Shown: positions 16,401 to 24,840 of the stretch, piece by piece
Layout of the letters: each line of letters begins with the position of its first letter
Position numbering within the stretch: the first letter of the stretch is position 1
Assembly: GCA_021799915.1 (NCBI GenBank)
Contig: JAJYZN010000003.1
Coordinates: forward strand, 1 to 33,489
Length of the DNA: 33,489 nucleotides
Origin: Actinomycetes bacterium
GTDB taxonomy: Bacteria; Actinomycetota; Acidimicrobiia; Acidimicrobiales; RAAP-2
Direction: 5' to 3'
The notes under the pieces: generated by a model
Told to the model about the DNA's origin: nothing
The model's input: only the letters and a program-made list of their open reading frames with translations
Databases searched by the model: none
Program-made: the position numbers and the translations under genes

Positions 16401-16610
16401 GCTGAGCAGCGCTACTGCCTCTTCGTGGGTGCTCCAGCTCCTCGGGTCCTCGAGGACCTCGATGGGACGCCGGTCATTGGCTTCGTACATCATCTGGGCT
16501 ACGCCGGCCTCGCCCGCACGGCTCCGGACGAAGCGCACGATCACGCTCGTGACGGCCCCGGAGATGTCTTGTGGCGCCGCCAGCGTCTCAGTCGTCCCGC
16601 TCATGCTCAT
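13461..16610 (-). CDS. V4R-like/GAF/GAF/GGDEF/EAL cyclic-di-GMP protein
   Basis: A 1049-residue sensor enzyme. Residues about 15-200 resemble V4R or heme-NO-binding-like ligand domains, ending in C181-x7-C189 (ECQARGGRFC). A coiled-coil-like linker follows (about 225-255), then two GAF-like regions (about 260-375 and 385-580). The diguanylate cyclase domain has GGDEF (669-673) and an intact inhibitory RxxD site (660-663). The phosphodiesterase domain has EAL (799-801), LEVEITER, DDFGTG (920-925), K941 and AEGVE. The C-terminus holds a DG repeat (about 1018-1035). The start is ATG 16610 with GGAGGAG 8 nt upstream; another ATG is two codons on. The frame is open upstream to 17072, but that would overlap tig antisense. 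Both activities look possible. The ligand is unknown. Confidence 0.92.
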   Translation of the reverse strand: MSMSGTTETLAAPQDISGAVTSVIVRFVRSRAGEAGVAQMMYEANDRRPIEVLEDPRSWSTHEEAVALLSAASRVASDPEIGRHVGEEMLRQHDGTDVANLLRSLGSPAELLRNVTAAAAKFTTVSTLEPLEVGDAHAVVQALTRPGFARHQFLCDFTKGLLSQVPVLFGLVPAAVTETECQARGGRFCLYSVAWEAGQWSSFVDERTSLYSMAWNQQGVVEARSELEMDADTRVSMLQEQLRQMGERLEEVFSTASDLLSGEDLPELLSSITRRAAGAVNAPRYLLVVQTSPEEPLQLHHHGFAEHEARALADELWQPLPDDAGGSRLIVDIASSRRRYGRLAAVYPPGMRFMEREREMFSLYANYAATALDLVTSLAESRRSSETARALLDFSKALSRVGSTDEVSQTLANTVPAVAQCERASVLLWDAFDQQLTVKAISGTDLGQDRDSSEPVLPVTDEPIIFDVELEVDFLGEETDGSSQAFTISIDDTPMINTLMGSRDLVVIDRSTEDPFLRDVLDRFGTSVSIMTPLFSDEEFLGVVAAEFFNPPPTDPRMDRDLHERLRALADQAVTAFQNAWLLEQVGHLAWHDALTGLPNRRLLEDRVHQELERAKRVGEPSSMFFVDLDRFKRVNDTLGHAAGDELIRQVSERLRDVVRRQDTVARLGGDEFAVLLPGLADMSGIRQLCRRMLEVLHEPYSIQGIEVYTSASIGVAVYPEHGETYDDLLSHADEAMYQSKSNGRNTYTIYANDGSEMDTLAQDAQLEADLRHAVERNELFVLYQPYIDLHTNQVVGVEALVRWRHPVRGVLEPAQFIPRAEESDVIVGIDAFVIHEAVRQMREWLDEELPPLRMSVNVSGRDLLHSGFVDTVLSALDEFAIDPDCLEVEITERVAVDNDGIMRATADRLRQHGVRFSIDDFGTGTSSLQQVAAFPVSTLKIDRSFVQILGPSDELNSLASAIIGMADKLGLECVAEGVENSHQSRVLLQRGCNTAQGFFFSPPLLPGDVRRMLESPDGDGDGDGDGDGDGDGDASPYSAVADSLLPFN
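13509..13560. repeat. Hexanucleotide microsatellite (gtcacc)n in a coding end
   Basis: About 8.7 units of gtc(a/g)cc run without interruption. On the minus strand they encode the Asp-Gly repeat near the C-terminus of the large GGDEF-EAL protein. The unit is six bases, so copy-number change keeps the frame. Confidence 0.95.
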
Positions 16611-16854
16611 TGGGACTGCTCCTCCCCGCTGCCGACACCGATAGCCCTTTGAAACTGCCGATCGCATTGTATCTGCATGCCACACCGCGTGGGTCGGTCG
16701 ATTGCGGGAGCCTGGGGCACCGAATTCGGAGCTACCAGCTCGATCGCCAGAAGGCGGGCTGGGATTTCGGGGTCGAGCCGTCGGGGCCGTCAAGCACCCG
16801 ACTTTCCGGATGGTCGGGGACCGCCAGGAGGACCGGTACAGTGGAGGTTCCGGT

Positions 16855-18276
16855 ATGAAAGCGACGTGCGCTCCCGAGGAGGGGAACAAGGTCCGCCTGA
16901 CGGTGGAGGTTGAAGAGTCCGAGGTCGACGCCGTGCTGAAGGAGGCGGTCCGATCGATCAGCCGGCAGATCAGGGTGCCGGGATTCCGACCAGGAAAGGT
17001 GCCCCAGCAGGTGCTCGAAGCGAGGATGGGGGGAGCAGCGGCGCTTCGCCTCGAGGCACTGAGGGACGCCATCCCTGATCTCTACGCTCAGGCGGTGCGC
17101 GATACCGAGGTGGACCCGATCGCTCCCCCTGAGATCGATGTCACGGCAGGTGAGGAGAGCGGGCCGTTTGCCTTCGACGCCGTCGTCGCCGTGCGTCCGA
17201 TCGTCTCGATTCCCGGCTATGCCGGATTGAGCGTCACCATCCCGTCGCCCGAGGTCACTGACGAGGAGATCAACTCCCAGCTCGACCGTCTCCGGGACAC
17301 CGACGCCGAGCTGGTGGACGTCGACCGTCCAGCCGTCGACGGGGATCGTGTGACCATCGATCTGCGGCGCCACCATGACGGGGGGGAGTCGAACGAAGGC
17401 TTGGAGGACTTCTCGTACGAACTGGGATCGGGAACCCTGGTCCCTGGATTGGACGATCAGCTCCGAGGATGCAAGCCCGGGGATGTGCTCGTGATCCCGG
17501 CAGGCGGCGAAGCAGGGGCACCCGCGCAACCTCTGGGTGCCGACGGAGAGGATCGAACCGGATTCCGGGTCCTAGTCAAGGCGGTAAGGGAGAAGTTGCT
17601 GCCGCCGCTCACCGATGAGTGGGCGGCGGAATCCTCTGAATTCACGACGCTGGCCGAGCTTCGTCAGGACCTTCTCGAGAAGTTGAACAGGGCCAAGGTC
17701 GCACAGGCTCGACTGCTGCTTCAGGAGCGGGCTGTCGGTGCGCTGGCCGACCTTGTCGTGGACGACGAGGTCCCGACCGTCCTGGTCGAGGACGAAGTGC
17801 GTCAGAGAGTGCATGACCTGGTCCACAGACTCCAGGAGCAAGGGATCGGGTTCGAGCGGTTCTTGGAGCTCACCGGGCGAACGGCAGATGACTTGGTGGC
17901 AGAGGTTCGGGTCGATGCTTTCCGGGCGGTCAAGATCGATCTGGCCCTGAGGGCACTGGCCGACCAGGAGAGCATCGAAGTCTCCGAGGACGAACTGGAC
18001 AACGAGATCGCCGAGACGGCCTCGAGAATGGATCTCAAGGCATCGGCGCTCCGCCGGCAGCTGGAAGAATCCGGAAGGCTGGCCGCAGTACGCTCGGAGC
18101 AGCGCAAGGCAAAGGCGCTGGAGTGGCTCCTAGAGCATGTCGAGGCGGTGGATGAGGACGGTGTCGAAGTCCCTCGGAATGTCCTTCGAGGTGATGAGAC
18201 AAACCCGGAAGGCGAGAACACAGATGACACTTCGGGGGACAGGTCACTGGCATCGAGCGAGGGAGACGCACAATGA
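16855..18276 (+). CDS. tig: Trigger factor
   Basis: A 473-residue ribosome-associated chaperone that meets nascent chains at the exit tunnel. The N-terminal ribosome-docking motif GFRPGKVP is at 43-50. A central FKBP-type prolyl isomerase domain (about 150-245, DGDRVTIDL through [22 protein letters not shown]) is followed by the helical C-terminal chaperone domain. The end is acidic and low-complexity. ATG 16855 has GGAGG at 16843-16847 and starts at the expected N-terminal strand. It overlaps clpP as ATGA, and clpX follows: the classic tig-clpP-clpX cluster. The 244-bp gap upstream, divergent from the GGDEF-EAL gene, must hold promoters for both; I see no clear consensus pair. Confidence 0.97.
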   Translation: MKATCAPEEGNKVRLTVEVEESEVDAVLKEAVRSISRQIRVPGFRPGKVPQQVLEARMGGAAALRLEALRDAIPDLYAQAVRDTEVDPIAPPEIDVTAGEESGPFAFDAVVAVRPIVSIPGYAGLSVTIPSPEVTDEEINSQLDRLRDTDAELVDVDRPAVDGDRVTIDLRRHHDGGESNEGLEDFSYELGSGTLVPGLDDQLRGCKPGDVLVIPAGGEAGAPAQPLGADGEDRTGFRVLVKAVREKLLPPLTDEWAAESSEFTTLAELRQDLLEKLNRAKVAQARLLLQERAVGALADLVVDDEVPTVLVEDEVRQRVHDLVHRLQEQGIGFERFLELTGRTADDLVAEVRVDAFRAVKIDLALRALADQESIEVSEDELDNEIAETASRMDLKASALRRQLEESGRLAAVRSEQRKAKALEWLLEHVEAVDEDGVEVPRNVLRGDETNPEGENTDDTSGDRSLASSEGDAQ

Positions 18277-18914
18277 GTGAGTGGCCAGTTAGAGCGAGCA
18301 ACTATCTCGTCCCAACCGTGGTTGAGTCTTCGAATCGAGGTGAGCGCGCTTACGACCTGTACTCGCGCCTTCTGAAGGACCGGATCATCTTTCTGGGTAC
18401 TCCCATCGATGACACGGTGGCGAACCTGGTGTGCGCGCAGCTGCTGTTTCTCGAGTCCGAAGAGCCAGAGAAGGACATCCACCTCTACATCAATTCACCA
18501 GGTGGCGACATCACTGCGCTTTTCGCCATCTATGACACTATGAAGTACATCAAGCCGGACGTGTCGACGTTCTGTTTCGGTCAGGCAGCATCTGCCGCGG
18601 CCGTGCTGTTGGCAGCTGGGGCCCATCAGAAGAGGTTCGCCCTTCCCCATGCCAGGGTACTTCTCCACCAGCCGTTCGGCGGCGTCGAGGGCCAGGCTAG
18701 CGACATCGAGCTTCAGGCCAAGGAGATCCTCCGCATGAGAGATCTGCTGACCGGCATGCTTGCGGCCGATACGGGTCAGTCGCACGAGAAGGTCTCCAAG
18801 GACACCGACCGGGACTTCGTCATGACCGCCGAAGAAGCGGTCGCCTACGGGGTCATCGACGAGGTCATCGTGGTCCGGGACACTCCCTCACTTGAAGCCG
18901 TGGGAGCAGCGTGA
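18273..18914 (+). CDS. clpP: ATP-dependent Clp protease, proteolytic subunit
   Basis: A 213-residue serine peptidase that forms the tetradecameric chamber fed by ClpX or ClpC. The catalytic triad is S107 (FGQAASA), H132 (LLHQP) and D181 (DTDRDF). SRGER-type N-terminal residues ([14 protein letters not shown]) are present, and the length matches the family. ATG 18273 overlaps the tig stop (ATGA). Only one clpP is present here, although many actinobacteria carry a clpP1-clpP2 pair; a second copy may lie elsewhere. Confidence 0.98.
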   Translation: MSEWPVRASNYLVPTVVESSNRGERAYDLYSRLLKDRIIFLGTPIDDTVANLVCAQLLFLESEEPEKDIHLYINSPGGDITALFAIYDTMKYIKPDVSTFCFGQAASAAAVLLAAGAHQKRFALPHARVLLHQPFGGVEGQASDIELQAKEILRMRDLLTGMLAADTGQSHEKVSKDTDRDFVMTAEEAVAYGVIDEVIVVRDTPSLEAVGAA

Positions 18915-19003
18915 GTACCGGGGATCACGTGACGCACGGATGCAATGCCAATCTCTGGCAGCGGCGGCAGCCGGTTGCCACGGCGCGGGGGAGATGAGTC
19001 CAC

Positions 19004-20284
19004 ATGGCGAAGTTTGGTGAGGGTGGCGACCTCGTGAAGTGCAGCTTCTGCGGGAAGTCTCAGAAACAGGTCAAGAAGCTCATCGCCGGCCCAGGCGTCT
19101 ATATCTGTGACGAATGCATAGATCTTTGTAACGATATCATTGCGGAGGAATTCACCGAAACGGCCGACCTGAGCTTCGAAGACCTTCCGAAGCCCCGGGA
19201 GGTCTTCGAATTCCTGAACGACTATGTCGTAGGTCAGGAGTACGCCAAGAAGATCCTCTCCGTGGCCGTGTACAACCACTACAAGCGAGTGCAGGCGGGG
19301 GCGGCGGCCGACGGAGAGAGTGTCGAGCTTTCCAAGTCCAACATCCTGCTCCTGGGGCCGACCGGTTGTGGCAAGACGTTGCTGGCTCAGACCTTGGCCC
19401 GCATGCTGAATGTGCCTTTCGCCATCGCTGACGCCACGGCTCTGACCGAGGCCGGTTACGTGGGAGAAGACGTCGAGAACATTCTTCTCAAGCTCATCCA
19501 GGCCGCCGATTACGACGTCAAGCGGGCTGAGACGGGGATCATCTACATCGACGAGATCGACAAGATCGCCAGGAAGAGCGAGAACCCCTCGATTACCCGG
19601 GATGTCTCTGGCGAGGGGGTGCAGCAGGCACTCCTGAAGATACTCGAGGGCACGACCGCGTCGGTCCCACCCCAGGGGGGCCGAAAGCACCCACACCAGG
19701 AGTTCATCCAGATCGACACCACGAACATCCTGTTCGTGTGTGGGGGCGCGTTCGCCGGTCTGGACAAGATCATCGAAAATCGCATCGGGCACAAGGGAAT
19801 CGGGTTCCGCTCCGAAATGCACCAGCGGGCTCAACGCAATGATTCGGAGGTCCTCCGCCTGGTGCTTCCCGAAGACTTGATGAAATTCGGCCTGATCCCG
19901 GAGTTCATCGGTCGTCTGCCTGTCGTCGGTGCGGTCAGCCAATTGTACAAGGACGCGCTGATCCGGATCCTCGTGGAGCCGAAGAACGCGTTGGTCCGTC
20001 AGTACCAGCATGTGTTCGCGCTGGACAACGTCGAGTTGGAATTCACCGAGGATGCCCTCGATGCCGTGGCGGAGCAAGCACTCCTGAGAGGAGCGGGTGC
20101 ACGCGGTCTTCGAGCCATCTTGGAAGAGGTCTTGCTCGACGTCATGTACGACCTGCCGAGCCGAACCGATGTGCAGAAGTGTGTCGTCGATCGGGCCGTG
20201 GTGCTGGACCACGTGAATCCGACGCTGGTGCCCGTTGACGCACCTCCGGCCAAGCCGAGCCGGAGCCGCAGAGCAGCCTCTTGA
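19004..20284 (+). CDS. clpX: ATP-dependent Clp protease, ATP-binding subunit ClpX
   Basis: A 426-residue AAA+ unfoldase that recognises tagged substrates and threads them into ClpP. The N-terminal zinc-binding domain uses C13, C16, C35 and C38. Walker A is GPTGCGKT (118-125), the pore loop is GYVGED, Walker B is IIYIDEIDK, the substrate loop is [19 protein letters not shown], the arginine-finger region is PEFIGRLP and sensor 2 is GARGLR. All are intact. ATG 19004 has a GGGGGAG ribosome-binding site. It lies 89 bp after clpP and its stop overlaps the folC start. Confidence 0.98.
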   Translation: MAKFGEGGDLVKCSFCGKSQKQVKKLIAGPGVYICDECIDLCNDIIAEEFTETADLSFEDLPKPREVFEFLNDYVVGQEYAKKILSVAVYNHYKRVQAGAAADGESVELSKSNILLLGPTGCGKTLLAQTLARMLNVPFAIADATALTEAGYVGEDVENILLKLIQAADYDVKRAETGIIYIDEIDKIARKSENPSITRDVSGEGVQQALLKILEGTTASVPPQGGRKHPHQEFIQIDTTNILFVCGGAFAGLDKIIENRIGHKGIGFRSEMHQRAQRNDSEVLRLVLPEDLMKFGLIPEFIGRLPVVGAVSQLYKDALIRILVEPKNALVRQYQHVFALDNVELEFTEDALDAVAEQALLRGAGARGLRAILEEVLLDVMYDLPSRTDVQKCVVDRAVVLDHVNPTLVPVDAPPAKPSRSRRAAS

Positions 20285-21621
20285 CCGCTTCGCGCGATCG
20301 CTTTCCGGCGTTCTCGTCGATGCCCGAAGCCCTGGCCTGGTTGGACTCCCATACCGACCTTGAGTCGGCCATGCCCGTTCGCCCTTCGATTCCCTCGCTG
20401 GACCGGATGCGCGAACTCGCCCATCTGCTCGGGTCTCCCGAGCAGTCGTACCCGAGCGTCCATTTGACCGGCACCAACGGCAAGGGCTCGACGGCGATGA
20501 TGGTCACCAGCCTTCTTCGGACGCTCGGCATGAAGGTGGGGACGTACACGAGCCCCAACCTGTCGGTGATCAACGAGCGTCTGTCCATTGACTCTCGACC
20601 GATCGACGACCTGTCTTTCCTCGACCTCATGAATGTCCTGGCCATCGCCCAGGCCAGCATGGTGGAGCCGGCGTCCCGCTTCGAGCTCTTGACCGGGGCA
20701 GCGCTGAGATGGTTCTCGGACGAGGCCGTCGACGCAGGCGTGATAGAAGTCGGCCTGGGGGGAACGTGGGACAGCACGAACGTCGTCGACGGCCGGGTGG
20801 CGGTGCTGACCAATATCAGCTACGACCACACTGACGTCCTGGGTCCGACGCTGGAGGGGATCGTCCGGGATAAGAGCGGGATCATCAAGGCGGGGTGCAC
20901 GGCCGTGATAGGAGAGTCAGCCCCAGCATTGGTTGGCATAGCCGAAGAGGCAGCATCTCGCGTCGGCGCGGCCGCATTCTGGGTGAGGGGTCGTGACTTC
21001 GACTGTACCGAGAACCGAGTGGCTGTTGGCGGTCGCCTGGTCGACTTGAGGACCCCTGGCGGGTTCTACGCCGATGTCCTGGTTCCCCTCCACGGTCGGC
21101 ACCAGGGACTGAACGCGCTGTGTGCGCTCACTGCGGTCGAAGCGTTCGTGGGGGCGCCGCTACCCCCGAACGTCGTGACCGAAGCCTTTGCCGCAGTCCG
21201 GGTGCCGGGGCGCCTCGAAGTACTGGGGCGACATCCGCTCTGCATCGTCGACGGTGCTCACAACGTCGCTGGCATGCAGGCGCTCTCGGTCGCAATTGAT
21301 GAGGAATTCTCGGCGGCCGGGACGAAAATTGCGGTGGTCGGGATGCTGAGCGGCCGTGATCCGCTGGCCATGCTGGAACCGTTGAAAGATGCCGGCATCG
21401 ACCTGGTAGTGGCGTGCGCACCGCGGTCACCGCGTGCCCTGTCACCCCTGGTGATAGAGGAGGCAGCTCGCGCATTGAAGATGCGGGTGTCGTCACAGGC
21501 GACTGTGACCGCCGCCATGTCCGCCGCCCGCAACGAATTGGGCGACGACGGAATGCTCCTGGCGACGGGCTCTCTCTACGTAGTGGCGGAAGCGAGGGAA
21601 CTTCTTCAAGTTCCCGTGTGA
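20281..21621 (+). CDS. folC: Folylpolyglutamate/dihydrofolate synthase
   Basis: A 446-residue Mur-ligase-type ATPase that adds glutamate to dihydropteroate and/or folates, keeping folate in the cell. The P-loop is TGTNGKGST (63-71), with [10 protein letters not shown] and the C-terminal VDGAHN typical of the family. The start is a rare TTG (20281) overlapping the clpX stop as TTGA; an ATG 13 codons later (20320) is an alternative. The gene order clpX-folC-ndk is common in Actinobacteria. An 89-bp gap to ndk follows. Confidence 0.95.
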   Translation: MTASRDRFPAFSSMPEALAWLDSHTDLESAMPVRPSIPSLDRMRELAHLLGSPEQSYPSVHLTGTNGKGSTAMMVTSLLRTLGMKVGTYTSPNLSVINERLSIDSRPIDDLSFLDLMNVLAIAQASMVEPASRFELLTGAALRWFSDEAVDAGVIEVGLGGTWDSTNVVDGRVAVLTNISYDHTDVLGPTLEGIVRDKSGIIKAGCTAVIGESAPALVGIAEEAASRVGAAAFWVRGRDFDCTENRVAVGGRLVDLRTPGGFYADVLVPLHGRHQGLNALCALTAVEAFVGAPLPPNVVTEAFAAVRVPGRLEVLGRHPLCIVDGAHNVAGMQALSVAIDEEFSAAGTKIAVVGMLSGRDPLAMLEPLKDAGIDLVVACAPRSPRALSPLVIEEAARALKMRVSSQATVTAAMSAARNELGDDGMLLATGSLYVVAEARELLQVPV

Positions 21622-21692
21622 CCCACGCCAGCCTCGTTACCTACGGCACCCAGGTACCTGAGAACCCGTGGGACCGGGCTTCTCGGGAACTG

Positions 21693-21701
21693 TGCTAGCT
21701 T
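21693..21701 (+). promoter_or_regulatory. Extended -10 box of ndk (TGcTAGCTT)
   Basis: TAGCTT (21696-21701) with an upstream TG fits an extended -10. The GTG start at 21711 lies 9 nt beyond its end with no Shine-Dalgarno between, so ndk may have a leaderless or near-leaderless transcript. Confidence 0.38.
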
Positions 21702-21710
21702 GCTCGCTCC

Positions 21711-22124
21711 GTGACGAGAACCTTGGTGATAGTGAAACCCGACGGGGTGGAACGAGGCTTGACCGGCGAGATCCTCAGCCGGATCGAGCGCAAAGGGCTG
21801 CGGATCGTTGCCGGAGATCTCAGGACCATCGGGCGCGAAGTTGCGTCTCGCCACTACGAGGAACACCAGGGCAAGGCCTTCTACGAGGATCTCCTGGCCT
21901 TCATCACCCGCTCACCGGCGTGGGTGCTCGTGGTCGAAGGACCCGGTGACGAGACGTACGCGGTGGTTCGCCGGCTCATGGGATCAACCAATCCGAGGGA
22001 GGCAGCGCCGGGAACCATCAGGGGAGACCTGGCGATCGAGCTGACGGAGAACCTGGTCCACGGTTCGGACTCTCCTGAGGCAGCTGCCCGGGAGATCGGG
22101 ATCTTCTTTCCGGGCTTGACCTGA
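21711..22124 (+). CDS. ndk: Nucleoside diphosphate kinase
   Basis: A 137-residue enzyme that passes the gamma-phosphate of ATP to other (d)NDPs through phosphohistidine H117 (NLVHGSDS). The N-terminal [13 protein letters not shown] and the substrate-binding [17 protein letters not shown] are standard, and the length is typical. The start is GTG 21711. It is followed by a 160-bp gap that contains the mreB promoter. Confidence 0.97.
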   Translation: MTRTLVIVKPDGVERGLTGEILSRIERKGLRIVAGDLRTIGREVASRHYEEHQGKAFYEDLLAFITRSPAWVLVVEGPGDETYAVVRRLMGSTNPREAAPGTIRGDLAIELTENLVHGSDSPEAAAREIGIFFPGLT

Positions 22125-22170
22125 CGGCTCCGAGCGGGGTGAGGATGCCCCAGAGGAATCGATGGTGCGC

Positions 22171-22199
22171 TTGTGCGGCACCGGTGAATCCCCTAACCT
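22171..22199 (+). promoter_or_regulatory. Candidate promoter of the mreBCD operon
   Basis: TTGTGC (22171-22176) and TAACCT (22194-22199) are separated by 17 nt, fitting a housekeeping sigma promoter. This predicts a 5' leader of about 80 nt before mreB ATG 22285. Confidence 0.45.
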
Positions 22200-22284
22200 G
22201 GGGACGCGACGACCCCTCGGTCCTGCCCAAAGTCATCAGGCGGACCACCCAACCTTCGTCGAATTCGAGAGGAACGGAACTCTT

Positions 22285-23316
22285 ATGGCCGATAATCGCC
22301 TGAACCTTCTGGGTCGCGACATGGCGGTCGACCTTGGAACCGCCAACACGCTCGTGTACGTACGAGGACGCGGTATCGTCTTGAACGAGCCGTCGGTCGT
22401 GGCCGTCGACGTGAAGGACGGCCGACCGCTGGCGGTTGGCGCCGAAGCGAAGCGGATGATCGGAAGGACGCCGAGCAACATTCAGGCAATCCGTCCCCTG
22501 AAGGACGGAGTGATAGCAGACTTCGAGATCTGCGAGAAGATGCTCCGTTACTTCATCCACCGGGTCCATCAGCGTCGGTTCGCCAAGCCGAGAATGGTCA
22601 TCTGCGTGCCATCCGGGATCACCGGCGTAGAGCAACGTGCGGTCATGGAAGCTGCCGAGTACGCGGGGGCTCGGAAGGCGTACATCATCGAAGAGCCGAT
22701 GGCGGCGGCGATTGGAGCCGGTCTTCCCGTGCACGAGCCCACGGGGAACATGGTCGTCGACATCGGGGGTGGTACGACGGAAGTCGCCGTCATCTCACTC
22801 GGTGGCATCGTGACCAGCCAGTCGGTGCGCATCGGTGGCGACGAGCTCGACGAGGCGATCGTCTCGTTCGTGAAGAAGGAATTCAGCCTCGCATTGGGTG
22901 AACGCACCGCCGAGGAGATCAAGATAGCGCTTGGTTCGGCGTACCCGTTGGAGGAAGAGTTGCATGCCGAGATTCGGGGTCGGGACCTTGTCACCGGACT
23001 TCCGAAGACGGTCGTGGTGTCCACTGAGGAGATCCGACACGCGATCGACGAGCCGGTGTCCTCGATCGTGGACGCCGTAAAGGTCACCCTCGATCGAACT
23101 CCGCCTGAACTGGCAGCCGATATCATGGAGCAAGGAATCGTTCTCACTGGCGGTGGGGCACTACTCCACGGGCTTGACTCCCGGCTGCAGCACGAGACCG
23201 GCATGCCCATCGTGGTCGCCCGGGACCCACTGAACTGCGTGGCTATCGGCAGCGGACAGTGTCTCGAGGAATTCGAGGCGCTGAAGCGAGTGCTCATTAC
23301 GTCCGCCTCGCGCTGA
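22285..23316 (+). CDS. mreB: Rod-shape determining protein MreB
   Basis: A 343-residue bacterial actin that forms membrane-associated filaments directing lateral wall synthesis. Phosphate-1 motif DLGTANT is at 16-22. [40 protein letters not shown] and the C-terminal LTGGGALL follow the actin fold. ATG 22285 has GAGAGGAACGG upstream. A longer frame begins at 22162, but [18 protein letters not shown] is the expected N-terminus. It heads the mreB-mreC-mreD cluster, implying a rod-shaped or elongating cell. Confidence 0.97.
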   Translation: MADNRLNLLGRDMAVDLGTANTLVYVRGRGIVLNEPSVVAVDVKDGRPLAVGAEAKRMIGRTPSNIQAIRPLKDGVIADFEICEKMLRYFIHRVHQRRFAKPRMVICVPSGITGVEQRAVMEAAEYAGARKAYIIEEPMAAAIGAGLPVHEPTGNMVVDIGGGTTEVAVISLGGIVTSQSVRIGGDELDEAIVSFVKKEFSLALGERTAEEIKIALGSAYPLEEELHAEIRGRDLVTGLPKTVVVSTEEIRHAIDEPVSSIVDAVKVTLDRTPPELAADIMEQGIVLTGGGALLHGLDSRLQHETGMPIVVARDPLNCVAIGSGQCLEEFEALKRVLITSASR

Positions 23317-23344
23317 CCAGGTGAGCTGGGCGACCTGAGACCCG

Positions 23345-24187
23345 GTGCCGAAGGCGCGGCGATCACGCCGAACGCTCACCACCCTGGTGATCCTGGTGCT
23401 GCTTTCCCTCAGCGTGATCACGTTGGACCAGTCCGGACGGACGCACTCGATCGCTTCGGGAGTGAAATCGATCGCCAGTGACGTCTTCTCACCGCTGCGC
23501 TCTGGGGTGAATGCCATCCTTGATCCGATCGGGAACTTCTTCGCAGGCGCCGTGAACTACGGCTCTCTTGAGCAGGAGAACCGGAAACTGCAAGCGACCA
23601 TTGGACGCTTGCGCCAGGAGCAGTCCAGTAGGACCTTCGATGCTCGCCAACTTGCCGAGCTGCAGAAGCTCTTGGCGGTTGAGCGACTGCCTTACCTGCA
23701 GGGCCTCCCCACGATGATGGCAGAGACGGTGAGTACTGGGACATCGAACTTCGCGGCGACGATTCGCATCGACAAGGGTCGTGCTCAGGGGGTCGCGCTC
23801 AACGATCCGGTGGTAGGGGCCGGTGGACTGGTCGGACAGATCGTGGAATCGAATCACACAACATCGGTGGTCCGCTTAGTGACTGATGGGCAATCACGGA
23901 TTGGGGTGACCTTCGGGCATTCTGCCCAAGCGACTGTGGCTGGTCAGGGGAGTGGGAACCCCATGACCGCTGAGCTTGTCGCTCCGGGGACCAAGGTGAC
24001 TCGTGGAGAGCTGATGTTCACCAATGGCCTTGCCGGAGCTGAGTATCCACCAGGCATACCCGTTGCGTCGGTCAGTTCGGTGCGCACTGGGTCCGAAAGT
24101 GGCCAGCTGAGCATCGTTGTGAAACCCCTTGCGGACTTGAGCACATTGGCGTACGTAGTCGTGGTGCAGTGGAGCCCCACGCCGTGA
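23345..24187 (+). CDS. mreC: Rod-shape determining protein MreC
   Basis: A 280-residue elongasome scaffold anchored by one N-terminal helix (about 11-28) after a basic KARRSRR stretch. A coiled coil (about 72-110, SLEQENRKLQATIGRLRQEQ) and the periplasmic beta domain follow, with KGRAQGVALNDPVV and GLVGQIVE. The start is GTG 23345. It lies 28 bp after mreB and 6 bp before mreD. MreC normally contacts PBP2 (MrdA), whose gene is missing from this cluster. Confidence 0.94.
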   Translation: MPKARRSRRTLTTLVILVLLSLSVITLDQSGRTHSIASGVKSIASDVFSPLRSGVNAILDPIGNFFAGAVNYGSLEQENRKLQATIGRLRQEQSSRTFDARQLAELQKLLAVERLPYLQGLPTMMAETVSTGTSNFAATIRIDKGRAQGVALNDPVVGAGGLVGQIVESNHTTSVVRLVTDGQSRIGVTFGHSAQATVAGQGSGNPMTAELVAPGTKVTRGELMFTNGLAGAEYPPGIPVASVSSVRTGSESGQLSIVVKPLADLSTLAYVVVVQWSPTP

Positions 24188-24193
24188 TTTCCG

Positions 24194-24781
24194 GTGAAGG
24201 CGGCGCGTGGTGAACGGGTCCCGAAAGGGAGAGCCCAGGGCGTCCGCGCCATGACTGTTCGGACTGCGGGACGGCTTGTGATGACGGTGTTCTTGGGGTT
24301 GGTCATTCAGTCGACCCTTGGGGTCGACATCCGCATTGCCGGTGTCCACCCTGACCTGATGCTCCTCCTTCCCATTGCGGCCGGCATAGCCGGGGGACCT
24401 GAGGAAGGTGCACTCGTGGGGTTCCTGGCCGGGCTGTCTGCCGATCTTCTTCTACCCACGCCATTCGGTCTGTCGGCGCTCGTGTACTCCCTGGTCGGGT
24501 TCGCGGTGGGTGCCAGCACCGGCTCGTTGGCTCGGGAGTTCTGGTGGCTATCGATCCTTGTAGCCGTTGCGGCCAGCGCTGTGGCGGTGGTGACCTACGC
24601 AGTCCTTGGCGCCGTCCTGGGCGAATCTCAGTTCCTGCATCTTGATCTCGTTGCCATGATCGCGGTGGTAGCGGCCTTCAACGCGGTGCTGGCGAACGGT
24701 ACCGTCCGTGTCGTCCGCTGGGCCCTGACTCCCGGATCCTCTGACCGGCGAGGTGCCTCGACCCTCGGTCCTGGGTGGTGA
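24194..24781 (+). CDS. mreD: Rod-shape determining protein MreD
   Basis: A 195-residue membrane protein with about five hydrophobic segments between residues 25 and 180. It carries the family's GFLAGLSADLLLPTPFGLSAL stretch (near residue 75). GTG 24194 gives a 19-residue basic leader; ATG 24251 (MTVRTAGRLVM) is an equally plausible start, and neither has a good ribosome-binding site. It partners MreC. The next gene is a radical SAM protein rather than mrdA/rodA. Confidence 0.88.
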   Translation: MKAARGERVPKGRAQGVRAMTVRTAGRLVMTVFLGLVIQSTLGVDIRIAGVHPDLMLLLPIAAGIAGGPEEGALVGFLAGLSADLLLPTPFGLSALVYSLVGFAVGASTGSLAREFWWLSILVAVAASAVAVVTYAVLGAVLGESQFLHLDLVAMIAVVAAFNAVLANGTVRVVRWALTPGSSDRRGASTLGPGW

Positions 24782-24825
24782 GCCCGGCGCCCGGGACCGT
24801 GGATCCATTACCGGAGTCCAGAGCG

Positions 24826-24831
24826 TACAAT
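24826..24831 (+). promoter_or_regulatory. -10 box (TACAAT) of the radical SAM operon
   Basis: TACAAT ends 9 nt before ATG 24841. A start point at or near the ATG would make a leaderless or very short-leader mRNA. No consensus -35 is visible. Confidence 0.42.
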
Positions 24832-24840
24832 CCAGGGAAC

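Noticed and set aside
16837..16842. TACAGT as a -10 box for a leaderless tig mRNA
   Set aside because: A good GGAGG ribosome-binding site lies directly after it, which would be lost or truncated; no -35 is seen.
16611..17072. N-terminal extension of the large GGDEF-EAL protein by 154 residues
   Set aside because: It would overlap tig in antisense, is Arg/Ser/Pro-rich without domain character, and ATG 16610 has a good ribosome-binding site.
18845..20212. 455-residue open frame opposite clpX
   Set aside because: Shadow of a strongly coding high-GC gene on the other strand; no family resemblance.
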